Assembly: GCA_013822245.1 (NCBI GenBank)
Contig: PNKE01000084.1
Span: forward strand, 1-64,000
Source of the DNA: Candidatus Solibacter sp.
Lineage (GTDB): Bacteria; Acidobacteriota; Terriglobia; Bryobacterales; Bryobacteraceae
Length of the DNA stretch: 64,000 bases
Direction of reading: 5' to 3'
This document shows, piece by piece, positions 50,966-60,292 of the stretch. The position numbers and the translations under genes were made by a program. Each line of letters begins with the position of its first letter. Positions within the stretch are counted from its first letter, which is position 1. The notes beneath the pieces are model-generated. The model was not told where the DNA came from. It made no database searches and saw only the letters and a list, made by a program, of their open reading frames with translations.

Positions 50966-51946
50966 ATGCCGACCGACCGAGTATTGTCACAGGACGAGAT
51001 CGACTCAGTATTTCGCAAAGCGCAAAGCACTCTGCACACCGACGATCCGGCGCAGCGGGCGCAGCCCTACGATTTCCGGCGGCCGGACCGGATTGCGAAA
51101 GACCAGCTTCGGTCGATCCACCTATTGCACGACAACTTTGCCAGGAGCCTGGGGTCGAGCTTGTCGGCGTATTTGAGGGCATATGTGATTGTGAATCTGG
51201 TTTCGGTGGAGCAGTTGTCGTTCCTTGAGTTCTCGCAGTGCCTGCCGGCGCCGACCTGCATTGTCAGCCTGAACATGAAGCCGTACGACGGCAGCGCCAT
51301 ATTGGAGCTGAACCCGAGCACGGTGTTCCCGGTGCTGGAGATGCTGCTGGGCGGGTCGGGCAAGAGCGTCTACAAGGTGGAGCGGGAGATCACCGAGATC
51401 GAGCAGAGCATCCTGGATGGCGTTTTCCGGATTATTCTGCACGACTTGAAGGAGGCGTGGGCGCCGATCACGCAGATCAACTTCACGATCGACGCTCATG
51501 AAACCGAGCCGCAGTTGCTGCAGGTGCTGGCGCCGAACGAAGCGGTGGTGGCGGTGAGCATCGAGATCCGGCTGGGCGATGTGTCGGGGATGATGAACCT
51601 GGGTATTCCGTCGATCATCATCAAGATGCTGCGGCAGAAGTTCGACCAGCAGTGGTCGGTGCGCAAGTCGGAGTCCAACGCCGACGAGCGGGCGCGGATG
51701 TGGTCGTTGCTGCAGCCGTCCAGGGTGAAGATGGACGCGCGGCTGACGGGGCCGAAGATGACGGTGGAGGAGATGCTGTCGCTCGGCGAGGGCGATGTGC
51801 TGTGGTTTGACCACCTGGTGGGCAAGCAACTGGAGATGATGGTGAACGGCAGCCACAAGTACAAGGGCCAGGTGTTGCCGGTGGGGCAGAAGAAGGCGTT
51901 CCAGATCGAGGAGATTTGCTTCGAGGAGCCGCGTCAGACGTCGTAG
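50966..51946 (+). CDS. fliM: Flagellar motor switch protein FliM
   Basis: A 326-residue FliM. The N-terminal LSQDEIDSVF is the CheY-binding peptide, the middle domain has CheC-like repeats, and the C-terminal SpoA/FliN-like domain includes VEEMLSLGEGDVLWFDH. It forms part of the switch complex of the flagellum. It is alone: no fliN, fliG, fliF or other flagellar gene is in the window. The ATG at 50966 follows aggtaag. Its 3' end overlaps the convergent acyltransferase gene by 13 nt. Confidence 0.95.
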   Translation: MPTDRVLSQDEIDSVFRKAQSTLHTDDPAQRAQPYDFRRPDRIAKDQLRSIHLLHDNFARSLGSSLSAYLRAYVIVNLVSVEQLSFLEFSQCLPAPTCIVSLNMKPYDGSAILELNPSTVFPVLEMLLGGSGKSVYKVEREITEIEQSILDGVFRIILHDLKEAWAPITQINFTIDAHETEPQLLQVLAPNEAVVAVSIEIRLGDVSGMMNLGIPSIIIKMLRQKFDQQWSVRKSESNADERARMWSLLQPSRVKMDARLTGPKMTVEEMLSLGEGDVLWFDHLVGKQLEMMVNGSHKYKGQVLPVGQKKAFQIEEICFEEPRQTS

Positions 51947-52836
51947 AGCGGCGGCGAGCCGGGCGGACGGGTCTTCCAGCGGCGGTGGATCCAGAGCCAT
52001 TGATCCGGGTATTGGCGGATGGCGCGTTCGAGTGCGGACTGGACCGATTGCGTGTCCTGGATCTCGTCGCCGGTGATCTCCAGGGGCGGGTAGAACCTGA
52101 GAATGAACCGCTGTTCGGCCTGTGACCAGACGGCGAAGCCGGGGATGACGGCGGCGCCGGTGCGGGCGGCGAGCCGGGCGAGGCCGGAATCGACGCAGGC
52201 TTTGCGGCCGAAGAAATCGACGAAGACGCCCTCGTCCAGGGCGACGTTCTGATCGGCGAGGATGCCGACGGCGCGGTTTGCGTGGAGGGCGCGGAGGATA
52301 GGCCGCAGAATGCCGTTGCGGCCGATGACCACGTTGCCCGACATCTGGCGCAGGCGCGTGGCCAGCGAGTCGAGCAGCGGGTTGTCGAGCGGGCGGACGA
52401 CGAACGACATCGGCTGGCTCATGAGGGCATGGGCGAAGGCCGAGAGTTCCCAGTTGCCCAGGTGGGCGGTGGCGAAGATGACGCCCTTGCCGCGCTTCAG
52501 GGCGTTTTCGAAGTGTTCATAGCCCTCGTAGCGAATCCAACGGTGGACGTTGGAATGGTTGATGTCAGGGAATTTGGCGAGGGCGGTGAGGACCCGCGCC
52601 AGGGACCGGAAACACCCGTTCACCCGGCGGGGGCGCTCCGATGCGGGCAACTCCGGGCAGGCGAGTTCGAGGTTGCGCATGGCCACGCGGCGGAGTTTGG
52701 GGACGAGCAGGTCCACCAGACGGAGCAGCGCATAGGCGGCGCGTTCGGCGGCCGGCCGGGGCATGAAGCGCAGCTTGAACAGTACCGTTCGGACGGCGAT
52801 TGACTCGACGCGGTTCCTGAAAGTTGAGCGCGGCAC
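51934..52836 (-). CDS. Lysophospholipid/lipid A acyltransferase family (LpxL/HtrB-like)
   Basis: A 300-residue protein of the LpxL/LABLAT family. The catalytic H-x4-E/D motif is HLGNWE (about residue 125), followed by conserved DQNVALDEGVFVDFFGR. It probably adds an acyl chain to lipid A or a related lipid precursor at the inner membrane. Starts with GTG at 52836, 8 nt after the mnmA stop, and is third in an iscS-mnmA-acyltransferase operon. The substrate cannot be assigned precisely. Confidence 0.8.
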   Translation of the reverse strand: MPRSTFRNRVESIAVRTVLFKLRFMPRPAAERAAYALLRLVDLLVPKLRRVAMRNLELACPELPASERPRRVNGCFRSLARVLTALAKFPDINHSNVHRWIRYEGYEHFENALKRGKGVIFATAHLGNWELSAFAHALMSQPMSFVVRPLDNPLLDSLATRLRQMSGNVVIGRNGILRPILRALHANRAVGILADQNVALDEGVFVDFFGRKACVDSGLARLAARTGAAVIPGFAVWSQAEQRFILRFYPPLEITGDEIQDTQSVQSALERAIRQYPDQWLWIHRRWKTRPPGSPPLYDV

Positions 52837-52844
52837 CCGATCCG

Positions 52845-53951
52845 CTATTCTATCCAGCCGCCGCCGAGAACGGTGTCGCCATCGTAGAAGACGGCCGCCT
52901 GGCCGGGCGTGACGGCGCGTTGCGGAGAGTCGAAACGGACGCTGACGGTGGACGGATGGTCCGCCGGAACCAGCACGGCCGGTGCGGCGGAGTGTTTGTA
53001 GCGGATCTTGACCTCGGCGCGGCGTTCGGTTTCGATGGGCGGGATCGAGACCCAGTTGACGCGGGCGGCGACGAGGGAGTCTCTGAGCAATTCGTCGTTC
53101 GAACCGACGATGACGCGCCGCGCGACGGGTTCGGTGGCGATGACGTAAAGCGGCTCGGGCCGGGCGATGCCGAGGCCTTTGCGCTGGCCGACGGTGAAGT
53201 GGTGGACGCCTGCATGAGCGCCGACGGGCTTGCCGGATGTGTCGACGATCTCGCCGGCGGCCTCCTGGGATTCGATGCCCTGTTCGCGGAAGTAGGCATC
53301 AATGAAGGCCGCGTAGTCGCCGTTGGGGACGAAACAGATCTCCTGGCTGTCGCCCTTGCCGGCCGTGGGCACGCCCAGCCGGGCGGCTAGCGAGCGGACT
53401 TCGGGCTTCACCATCGCGCCGAGCGGGAAGGTGGTTTTCGCCAGTTGTTCCTGGGTGAGGCCGAACAGGAAATAAGTCTGGTCCTTTGACTGGTCCACGC
53501 CGCGGCGCAGACGGTAGCGGTTGAGCGAGGAGTCGAAATCGAGCCGGGCGTAGTGGCCGGTGGCGATGGACTTGGCGCCGATGCCCTCGGCAGTGGCGAT
53601 GAACTGGTCGAACTTGATGTGGTTGTTGCAGAGCGTACAGGGGATGGGGGTGCGGCCGGCGAGGTAGTCCTCGACGAACGGCTTGACGACATCGGTTTCG
53701 AAGCGCTGTTCGAAGTTCAGGACATAGTGCGGGATGCCGATGTGGGCGGCGACGGCGCGGGCGTCGTAGACGTCGTCGAGCGAGCAGCAGCGGCCCGTGG
53801 GGCCTTCGGCCTGGACCTCGGGCAGGCGGCGCTGGTTCCAAAGCTGCATGGTGAGGCCGACGACATTGTGTCCTTCCGACTTAAGCATGGCGGCGACGGC
53901 GGATGAATCCACCCCGCCCGACATGGCGACGGCGATAAGGCCGGCTGCCAT
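52845..53951 (-). CDS. mnmA: tRNA-specific 2-thiouridylase MnmA
   Basis: A 368-residue enzyme that places sulfur on the wobble uridine of tRNA Glu, Gln and Lys. The PP-loop SGGVDSS (about 10-16), the catalytic Cys in LCNNHIKFD and the second Cys in [12 protein letters not shown] are present. It receives sulfur from the cysteine desulfurase encoded immediately upstream, with 1 nt between the genes. Confidence 0.96.
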   Translation of the reverse strand: MAAGLIAVAMSGGVDSSAVAAMLKSEGHNVVGLTMQLWNQRRLPEVQAEGPTGRCCSLDDVYDARAVAAHIGIPHYVLNFEQRFETDVVKPFVEDYLAGRTPIPCTLCNNHIKFDQFIATAEGIGAKSIATGHYARLDFDSSLNRYRLRRGVDQSKDQTYFLFGLTQEQLAKTTFPLGAMVKPEVRSLAARLGVPTAGKGDSQEICFVPNGDYAAFIDAYFREQGIESQEAAGEIVDTSGKPVGAHAGVHHFTVGQRKGLGIARPEPLYVIATEPVARRVIVGSNDELLRDSLVAARVNWVSIPPIETERRAEVKIRYKHSAAPAVLVPADHPSTVSVRFDSPQRAVTPGQAAVFYDGDTVLGGGWIE

Positions 53952-53952
53952 T

Positions 53953-55080
53953 TTACGGGGCCAGCTTTCTCAGCCGGGCGACGGCGCTTACCAGGGCGTC
54001 AACCAGCGCGTCGACCTGTCCGGCAGTGTTCGTTCGGCCGAGCGAGAATCTGAGGCACGACTTGGCCTGATCGCGCGACAGGCCCATGGCAGTGAGCACG
54101 TGCGAGGGGTTCACCGCGCCCGACGAGCAGGCCGCGCCGGTGGCGATGGAGAAACCGGCGAGGTCCAAGGCGATGACCAGGGCTTCGCCGTCGAGGCCGT
54201 CGAAGGCGATGTTCGACGTGTTGGGGGTGCGGGGAGCGGCGGCGCAGTTTACCGTGGCGGCGGCGATGCGGGTCAGGATCGATTGTTCGAGCCGGCCGCG
54301 CAGTTCGCCGAGACGGGCGCGTTCGGCGGCGCCGTTTTCGTGCTGCCACTTCGCCGCCGCGCCCAGGGCGGCGATGCCGGGTACATTTTCGGTGCCGGGG
54401 CGGCGTTCGCGCTCGTGGCGGCCGCCGTACTGCATGCGCTTCAGCTTGACGCCCTCGCGGACAAAGAGGGCGCCGGCGCCCTTGGGGCCGCCGAATTTGT
54501 GGCCGGTGATCGAGTACAGATCGACGCCGAGGGCGGCCATGTCGAGATGGACTTTGCCGGCGGCCTGCACGCCGTCGGAGTGGACCGTGGCGCCGGCCGC
54601 GTGCGCCAAGTTGGCGATTTCGGCGATGGGCTGGATGGCGCCGGTTTCGTTGTTGGCGTGCATGATGGAGACCAGGTCGGCGCCGCCGGCGAGAGCTTGG
54701 CGGATGGCGTCGAGATCGACGATGCCGTGGGAATCCACGGCGACGCGAGTCAGGCGCGCGCCGCGGCGTTCGAGTTCGGACGCGGCTTCGAGCACCGCCG
54801 GGTGTTCGATTTGAGAGATCACCAGATGGCGGGCCTCGATGCCGAAAAGCGCGAGGTTGTCGGATTCGGTGCCGCCGCTGACGAAGGTGACCTCCTTGGG
54901 CTGGCAGCCGAGAAGCTGGGCGACATCGCGGCGCGCGTCTTCCACGGCCCGGCGGGCGGCCTGGCCGTCGGCGTGGATCGAGGCCGGGTTGCCGAACGAG
55001 GCGAGGGCGGTTTGAGTGAAGGCGTCCATGGCCTCGGGCGAGACGGGCGTGGATGCGTTGTGGTCGAAATAGTAGCGCAT
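53953..55080 (-). CDS. iscS: Cysteine desulfurase (IscS/NifS family)
   Basis: A 375-residue PLP enzyme that converts cysteine to alanine and persulfide. [12 protein letters not shown] contains the PLP-lysine, and the active-site Cys lies in [15 protein letters not shown] near the C-terminus. The ATG at 55080 gives [11 protein letters not shown]; a longer frame upstream is not family-like. It is translationally linked to mnmA, so its main clear client is tRNA thiolation, though Fe-S assembly is also likely. IscU/SufU are not in the window. Confidence 0.92.
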   Translation of the reverse strand: MRYYFDHNASTPVSPEAMDAFTQTALASFGNPASIHADGQAARRAVEDARRDVAQLLGCQPKEVTFVSGGTESDNLALFGIEARHLVISQIEHPAVLEAASELERRGARLTRVAVDSHGIVDLDAIRQALAGGADLVSIMHANNETGAIQPIAEIANLAHAAGATVHSDGVQAAGKVHLDMAALGVDLYSITGHKFGGPKGAGALFVREGVKLKRMQYGGRHERERRPGTENVPGIAALGAAAKWQHENGAAERARLGELRGRLEQSILTRIAAATVNCAAAPRTPNTSNIAFDGLDGEALVIALDLAGFSIATGAACSSGAVNPSHVLTAMGLSRDQAKSCLRFSLGRTNTAGQVDALVDALVSAVARLRKLAP

Positions 55081-55159
55081 GGGCGTTGCGTTGGAAGCGG
55101 CGGCCGGGCGGATGCCCTCGATGCCGCGGCGGCGCCTCTCACTATGATGGTAACAGGAC

Positions 55160-55972
55160 ATGGCGAAATCACTCCGAACCCCGTCGAGATCCGGCATCGT
55201 GACGCTGCTGACCGACTTCGGCACGGCAGACAACTTCGCCGGCGTCATGAAGGGCGTGATTGCGTCGATCGCGCCGGAGGTCCGGGTGGTTGACATCACG
55301 CATGACATCTTGCCGCAGCAGGTGAGGCAGGGCCGCTGGGTGCTGGGGCAAAGCTGGCGGTGGTTTCCGAAGGGGACGGTGCATGTGGCGGTGGTGGATC
55401 CGGGCGTGGGGACGGAGAGACGGGCGCTGGCGGTGGAGGCCGCGGGGCATTTTTTCATCGGGCCGGATAACGGGCTGCTGTCCGATATCGTCCGGATGGA
55501 AAAGGCCAAGGTCCGCCAGCTCGCCAATCGGGGCTGGATGCTGAAGGACGTCAGCGCCACGTTTCATGGCCGTGACGTGTTCGCGCCCGCCGCGGCGCGG
55601 CTGGCGTCGGGCGGGAGGTTCGCCGCGGCGGGCCGGGAGGTGGGCGATGCGACCTATCTTGGGTCGATGGAGCCGGTGCGGACGGGCAAGCGGTTCTGGA
55701 CGGGCGAGGTGGTTCACGTGGACCGTTTCGGCAACCTCATCACCAACCTGACGCCGGCAGGCGTGCCGGATCTGCTGGCGAGGCCGGCGGTCTTCAAAGC
55801 CGGGTTCCAGCAGATTGCCGGGCTGTCGGCGGCTTATGGGGCAGGCAAGCCGGGCGAAGTGATCGCGCTGGCCGGCAGCCACGGCGGCGTGGAGTTGTCG
55901 GTGAATTGCGGCAGCGCGGCAAGGGCGCTGGGGCTGGCGCTGGGTTCGCCGGTGGACGTGGAGATCCTGTAG
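55160..55972 (+). CDS. S-adenosylmethionine hydrolase (DUF62/duf-62 family)
   Basis: A 270-residue protein of the SAM hydroxide adenosyltransferase/fluorinase superfamily. The LLTDFGTADNFAGVMKGVI start, VDPGVGTERR and HGRDVFAPAAA motifs carry the Asp, Arg and His used in the hydrolase (as opposed to halogenase) branch. These enzymes cleave SAM to adenosine and methionine, perhaps for salvage. First of a four-gene run with mutM, the methionine-synthesis gene and Sua5-type gene; the next gene starts 3 nt after its stop. Confidence 0.9.
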   Translation: MAKSLRTPSRSGIVTLLTDFGTADNFAGVMKGVIASIAPEVRVVDITHDILPQQVRQGRWVLGQSWRWFPKGTVHVAVVDPGVGTERRALAVEAAGHFFIGPDNGLLSDIVRMEKAKVRQLANRGWMLKDVSATFHGRDVFAPAAARLASGGRFAAAGREVGDATYLGSMEPVRTGKRFWTGEVVHVDRFGNLITNLTPAGVPDLLARPAVFKAGFQQIAGLSAAYGAGKPGEVIALAGSHGGVELSVNCGSAARALGLALGSPVDVEIL

Positions 55973-55975
55973 GCG

Positions 55976-56767
55976 ATGCCTGAGTTGCCGGAAGTCGAAG
56001 CGGTGGCCGCGAGGTTGAGGCCGATGGTTGAGGGTGTGCGAATCGTGGGTTGCGGGCAGTTCCGCCCGACGACGGCGAAGGGCGCGGAGAGTTCGATCGG
56101 GCGAGTGGTCGAGAGGATCGACAGGCGCGGGAAGCACCTCCTGGTTCGATTGGACGGCGGCGGATTTCTGCGCGTCCATCTGAAGATGACCGGCAACCTG
56201 ACCGTGATCCCGGATGCGAGGCTGCGAGCATCCACCGTGCGGGCGTGGTTCGAATTTGAAGACGGCAGGGCGATGGTTCTGGACGATGCGCGGGCGCTGG
56301 GGCGGGTCTCATTTCACGAGGCCGGCGAGGAGGCGGAGCTGTTCAGCGAACTTGGCCCTGAGCCGCTTTCCGCCGAGTTTACGTTCGAACACCTGCTGCG
56401 GCGGATGCGGCTGTCGCGCAAGCCGGTGAAACCGTTCCTGATGGACCAGCGGGCGGTGACGGGTCTGGGCAATATCTATGCCGCCGAAGCGCTGTTCGAG
56501 GCCAGGATCGACCCGAGGCGTGAAGCCCGGCGGATCTCTTGCGGGCGAATCTCCCGTCTGCATGGGGCCATTGTTGGGATTCTGGGCAGTGCGCTAGACT
56601 CTGCTTTACGGGCCTATTCCGAGCCTGGGGGCTTCACGGAGGGCGAGAATTTCCCCGCCGCCGTTTATGGAAGAGAAGGCGAACCGTGCCTGGCCTGCGG
56701 CAGAGCCGTCAGACGCATCGCCCAGGCGGGGCGCTCGACTTACTTCTGCGGCCAATGCCAGAGATAG
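55976..56767 (+). CDS. mutM: Formamidopyrimidine-DNA glycosylase
   Basis: A 263-residue Fpg/MutM that removes 8-oxoguanine. The catalytic N-terminus PELPEVEAV (Pro1, Glu2 after Met removal), Lys in GKHLLVRL, YAAEALF and the C-terminal zinc finger (CLACGRAV... CGQCQR) are all present. Repair of oxidised bases complements nth elsewhere in the window. It lies 3 nt downstream of the SAM hydrolase gene and its end precedes the next gene by 16 nt. Confidence 0.95.
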   Translation: MPELPEVEAVAARLRPMVEGVRIVGCGQFRPTTAKGAESSIGRVVERIDRRGKHLLVRLDGGGFLRVHLKMTGNLTVIPDARLRASTVRAWFEFEDGRAMVLDDARALGRVSFHEAGEEAELFSELGPEPLSAEFTFEHLLRRMRLSRKPVKPFLMDQRAVTGLGNIYAAEALFEARIDPRREARRISCGRISRLHGAIVGILGSALDSALRAYSEPGGFTEGENFPAAVYGREGEPCLACGRAVRRIAQAGRSTYFCGQCQR

Positions 56768-56783
56768 GTCCGGGAAAGAACGA

Positions 56784-58652
56784 ATGAGCTTCAAATCAAG
56801 AGCCGCCGAATTCAGGGACAAGCTTCAGGACCGGGTGATCGTGGCCGACGGCGCGATGGGCACGATGATCTACTCGCGCGGAGTGTTCATCAACCGCTGT
56901 TTCGACGAATTGAACCTGAGCGCACCCTCGCTGGTGAAAGAGATCCATGAGGAGTACATCAAGGCCGGCGCCGAGATCATCGAGGCCAACACGTTCGGCG
57001 CCACGCGGCTGAGGCTGGCCAACTACGGCATGGCGGACAAGGTGGAGGCCATCAACCGCGCCGGCGTGAAACTGGCGAAAGAGGCCGCCGAGGGCAAGCC
57101 GGGCGTGTTTGTCGCCGGGGCGATGGGACCGCTGGGCGTGCATCTGGAACCGCTGGGGGCGACCTCGTTCGCCGAGGCCAGGGAGTCGTATAGGGAACAG
57201 GCGGAATCGCTGGTGGATGCGGGCGCCGATCTGATTGTCCTTGAAACCATCTCCTCGATGGCGGAGATGCGGGAGGCGTTGGAAGCGGCGCGGGAGGTGG
57301 CCGGCAAGCAGATGGTGCTGGTGGCCCACCTGACGATTGACGATTTCGGCTATCTGCACGATGGCACCGACACGGAGACCTTCGCCAGGTTCCTGGACGC
57401 CTCGCCGGCCGACGTGGTGGGCATCAACTGTTCAGTCGGACCCAAGGCCACCCTGGAAACGCTCGAAAAGGTGATGCTCTACACGAAGAAGCCGTTGTCG
57501 GCGATGCCCAATGCGGGCCATCCGACGAAGGTGGAAGGGCGCAATATCTATCTGAGTTCGCCCGAGTATCTGGCTCAGTACGCCCGGCGGATGATCTGGG
57601 CGGGGGTGAAGATCGTGGGCGGCTGCTGCGGCACCACGCCGGAGCACATCAAGAGCATCAAGGGCGAGGCCAGGAGCCTGCAACCGGGCCACAAGTCGAT
57701 CCAGGTGACCGTCGAATCGCCGCAAGCCAGGGCCGAGGCGATGCCGGCGATGCCCGCGGAACGGAAGTCGGGGCTGGGGGCGAAGATAGCGTCGGGCAAG
57801 TTTGTGGCATTTGTCGAGATTCTGCCGCCGCGGGGCGTGGATGCGGCAAAGGAGATCGCCGGGTCGAAGATGTGCCGGGATGCGGGCATCGACGCCATCA
57901 ATGTACCCGACGGGCCGCGCGCCAGCGCCAGGATGTCGGCGCAGGTGACCTGCCAGTTGATCGAGCGCGACGCGGGTATCGAGAGCGTGCTGCATTTCTG
58001 CTGCCGCGACCGGAACATCCTGGGCATTCAGTCCGAGTTGCTGGGCGCGCACGCCGCGGGCATCCGCAATCTGATCTGCATCACGGGCGATCCGCCGCGG
58101 ATGGGCTCCTATCCCGACGCGACGGCGGTGTTTGACGTGGACAGCATCGGCCTGGCGAACATCGTCAACAATCTGAACCACGGGCTCGACATCGGCGGCA
58201 ACCCGATCGGGTCGCAGACGGCGCTGCTGCTGGGCGTGGGGGCCAATCCGGGGGCCATCAATCTGGATGAAGAGGTGGAGCGGACGCGCTGGAAGGTGGA
58301 AGCCGGCGCGGAGTTTATCGTCACGCAGCCGGTGTTTGAGGTTGAGTTGCTTGAACGGTTCCTGAAGCGGATCGAGGAGTTCAAGATCCCGCTGATCGCC
58401 GGCATCTGGCCGCTGACCAGTCTGCGCAATGCCGAGTTCATGGTGAATGAGTTGAGGGTGCCTGTGCCGGAGGAGTTCCTGGAGCGCATCCGGCTGGTGG
58501 ATAGCCCGGAGAAAGCGCGCGCCGAAGGCGTGCTGATCGCGCAGGAGATGGTGCGGAGGGTGAGGCCGATGGCCGATGGAGTTCAGTTGAGCGCGCCGTT
58601 TGGCCGCTATGCGATGGCGATTGAGGTTGCCCAGGCCATCGGGCCGCGCTAA
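56784..58652 (+). CDS. Bifunctional homocysteine S-methyltransferase/methylenetetrahydrofolate reductase
   Basis: A 622-residue fusion. Residues about 1-300 are the homocysteine methyltransferase domain (DGAMGTMIYSRG; a zinc-binding Cys in GINCSVG and the Cys pair in GGCCGTTPEH). Residues about 335-620 are a MetF-like methylenetetrahydrofolate reductase (FVEILPPRG; ICITGDPP; FIVTQPVF). Together they make methionine using 5-methyl-THF without B12 delivery in one polypeptide, a known fusion in several phyla. The ATG at 56784 is the first with a purine-rich upstream tract. Its neighbour, a SAM hydrolase, also yields methionine. Confidence 0.92.
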   Translation: MSFKSRAAEFRDKLQDRVIVADGAMGTMIYSRGVFINRCFDELNLSAPSLVKEIHEEYIKAGAEIIEANTFGATRLRLANYGMADKVEAINRAGVKLAKEAAEGKPGVFVAGAMGPLGVHLEPLGATSFAEARESYREQAESLVDAGADLIVLETISSMAEMREALEAAREVAGKQMVLVAHLTIDDFGYLHDGTDTETFARFLDASPADVVGINCSVGPKATLETLEKVMLYTKKPLSAMPNAGHPTKVEGRNIYLSSPEYLAQYARRMIWAGVKIVGGCCGTTPEHIKSIKGEARSLQPGHKSIQVTVESPQARAEAMPAMPAERKSGLGAKIASGKFVAFVEILPPRGVDAAKEIAGSKMCRDAGIDAINVPDGPRASARMSAQVTCQLIERDAGIESVLHFCCRDRNILGIQSELLGAHAAGIRNLICITGDPPRMGSYPDATAVFDVDSIGLANIVNNLNHGLDIGGNPIGSQTALLLGVGANPGAINLDEEVERTRWKVEAGAEFIVTQPVFEVELLERFLKRIEEFKIPLIAGIWPLTSLRNAEFMVNELRVPVPEEFLERIRLVDSPEKARAEGVLIAQEMVRRVRPMADGVQLSAPFGRYAMAIEVAQAIGPR

Positions 58653-58661
58653 ACTGGCGGG

Positions 58662-59330
58662 TTGCTCCACAGGGAGCCGGATCTGATAGACGTGGCCACT
58701 GACCTTATCGAAATCGACCAGGAATTACCGTCAGAGGCCGCCATTGAGCGGGCCGCGGTGGCGATCCGCCGCGGGCAGGTGGTGGCGATCCCTACCGATT
58801 CGCTGTACACGCTGGTGGCCGACCCGTTCAATCTGCAGGCGGTGGGCCGGGTGTTCGACGCCAAGGGACGCGACGCGGCGCGGTCGTTGCCGATGCTGGT
58901 AGCCGACCTCATGATGGCCGAGGATCTGGTGAAAGAAATCCCGGCGCGTTTTCAACTGCTGGCGCGCAAGTTCTGGCCGGGGCCCCTGACGATCATCGTG
59001 CCGGCGTCGGCGAAGGTGCCTTTGAAGGTGACGGGCAATACGGGACGGCTGGGTTTACGGCAGTCCCGGTCGCGGACCGCTCAGGCGATTATCGACTGGC
59101 TGGGCCAGCCGCTGATTTCCACGTCAGCCAACGTGTCCGGCTCGCCCACCTGCCGCAGCGGCATAGAAGTGTTCGGCACCATGGACGGGCGCGTCGACCT
59201 GGTGCTGGACGGCGGACGCTGTGCCGGCTCGGGCGCCACGACGGTGGATGTCACCGAGCCCTACTGGAGGGTGATCCGCGAGGGATCGATCACGGAGAAA
59301 GTGATCGCCGCCTGGCTGAAGGGTTCATGA
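58662..59330 (+). CDS. L-threonylcarbamoyladenylate synthase (Sua5/YrdC/YciO family)
   Basis: A protein of about 212-222 residues, depending on start (TTG at 58662 or GTG at 58692). The family motif AIPTDSLYTLVADP, FWPGPLTIIV and STSANVSGSP are present. It makes threonylcarbamoyl-AMP for t6A37 in tRNA, the substrate of MtaB. It lies 9 nt after the methionine-synthesis gene. Without a C-terminal Sua5 domain it is YrdC/YciO-like in length. Confidence 0.9.
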   Translation: MLHREPDLIDVATDLIEIDQELPSEAAIERAAVAIRRGQVVAIPTDSLYTLVADPFNLQAVGRVFDAKGRDAARSLPMLVADLMMAEDLVKEIPARFQLLARKFWPGPLTIIVPASAKVPLKVTGNTGRLGLRQSRSRTAQAIIDWLGQPLISTSANVSGSPTCRSGIEVFGTMDGRVDLVLDGGRCAGSGATTVDVTEPYWRVIREGSITEKVIAAWLKGS

Positions 59331-59395
59331 CGGCAATCCTGCCGCGGGTGGGACGCGCACGGGCTGCTAGACTGAGGGATCATTCACGGGAGAAT

Positions 59396-60010
59396 ATGTC
59401 TTCGAACCACCGCCCAGCCGCTAAGCGCAAGACGCAGCCTTCCTATGGCGGAGAGAGGATCAGTTCGACGGTCTCCCGCCGTTCCCGCCGGCTGGCCGTT
59501 TTCATGTTGGGCCTCTGGATGGGAGGCATGCTGATGGTGAGCATCGCCGCGCCGGCGTCATTCCGGACCGTGGAGAGGGTGATGGCGGAGCGGCCGGAGA
59601 TCGTCGCCGCAACGATCGAGAAACTCGGTCCGGTGACGGCCCGGGACCTGCTGCGCTATCAGGTTGCCGAAGCCAACCGGCTGATGTTCTCCATCTGGGG
59701 ATGGGTGCAGTTCTTCCTGTCGGCCGCGCTGCTGTTGCTGCTGATCTTTCTCAGCAACGCCGGCCGGCTGTCGCTGATCTGTTCGGGCCTGATGTCGGCG
59801 GTGGCGGCGCTGGCGAACTTCGTGCTGATCCCGCGAATCGTCGAACTGGCGCGGACCAACATGAAAGGCGTGGGCAGCGCCGAACGGTTTGAATTGATGC
59901 ACGCCGGATTCACCACCTTTCAAGTGGCGATCCTGGTCCTTGGGCTAACCCTGCTTTTTAGCCTTTTTCGAAGGCGTGAGCGGACCGGCGGCGGATCCGG
60001 CGCGTTCTGA
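59396..60010 (+). CDS. Membrane protein, DUF4149-like
   Basis: A 204-residue protein with an N-terminal basic region and four membrane helices (about 30-52, 97-120, 128-146, 177-198). VFMLGLWMGGMLMVSIAAPASF and the NFVLIPRIVELA segment resemble the DUF4149 family of small membrane proteins. Function unknown. TGCTAGACT (59366-59374) lies about 22 nt upstream and may be its promoter. Its last 66 bp overlap the 3' end of the third BMC-P gene on the opposite strand. Confidence 0.65.
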   Translation: MSSNHRPAAKRKTQPSYGGERISSTVSRRSRRLAVFMLGLWMGGMLMVSIAAPASFRTVERVMAERPEIVAATIEKLGPVTARDLLRYQVAEANRLMFSIWGWVQFFLSAALLLLLIFLSNAGRLSLICSGLMSAVAALANFVLIPRIVELARTNMKGVGSAERFELMHAGFTTFQVAILVLGLTLLFSLFRRRERTGGGSGAF

Positions 60011-60286
60011 CAGGGATTGCACCAGTTCGATGTGGTCGATGACGCCGATCACGGCGGCGTCGATGGGGGCCTGTTTGTGGCCGGCGGCGGTGAATGCGGC
60101 AAAGCCGTCGAGAACCAGCAGGACACGGTCGCCGACGCCGGCGCTGACGCTGTCGACGGCCACCATGGGCACGCCGCGGTCGCGGCCGTCGAGTTCGAGC
60201 GGTTGCACGAGCAGCAATTTGCGTCCTTCGTGAGTGGGGTGCTTCTGGGTTGAGGTGATGTCGCCTATCACCTTGGCGATGAGCAT
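59945..60286 (-). CDS. BMC-P (EutN/CcmL family) microcompartment vertex protein, third copy
   Basis: A 113-residue pentameric shell protein, forming vertices of a bacterial microcompartment. AKVIGDITSTQKHP, LLLVQPLELDG, VAVDSVSAGVGDRVLLV and AVIGVIDHIELV are typical EutN/CcmL signatures. The C-terminus extends about 25 residues past the usual end with a lysine-rich tail (PSKKAKKQG), unlike its two paralogues. That tail's coding sequence overlaps the convergent DUF4149-like gene. It is the last gene of the operon, 6 nt after the second BMC-P gene. Confidence 0.93.
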   Translation of the reverse strand: MLIAKVIGDITSTQKHPTHEGRKLLLVQPLELDGRDRGVPMVAVDSVSAGVGDRVLLVLDGFAAFTAAGHKQAPIDAAVIGVIDHIELVQSLSERAGSAAGPLTPSKKAKKQG

Positions 60287-60292
60287 GGGTTG

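Noticed and set aside
53953-55560. Start of the cysteine desulfurase at 55560
   Set aside because: The first ~160 residues are antisense to the SAM hydrolase gene and not related to the family; the true start is the ATG at 55080.
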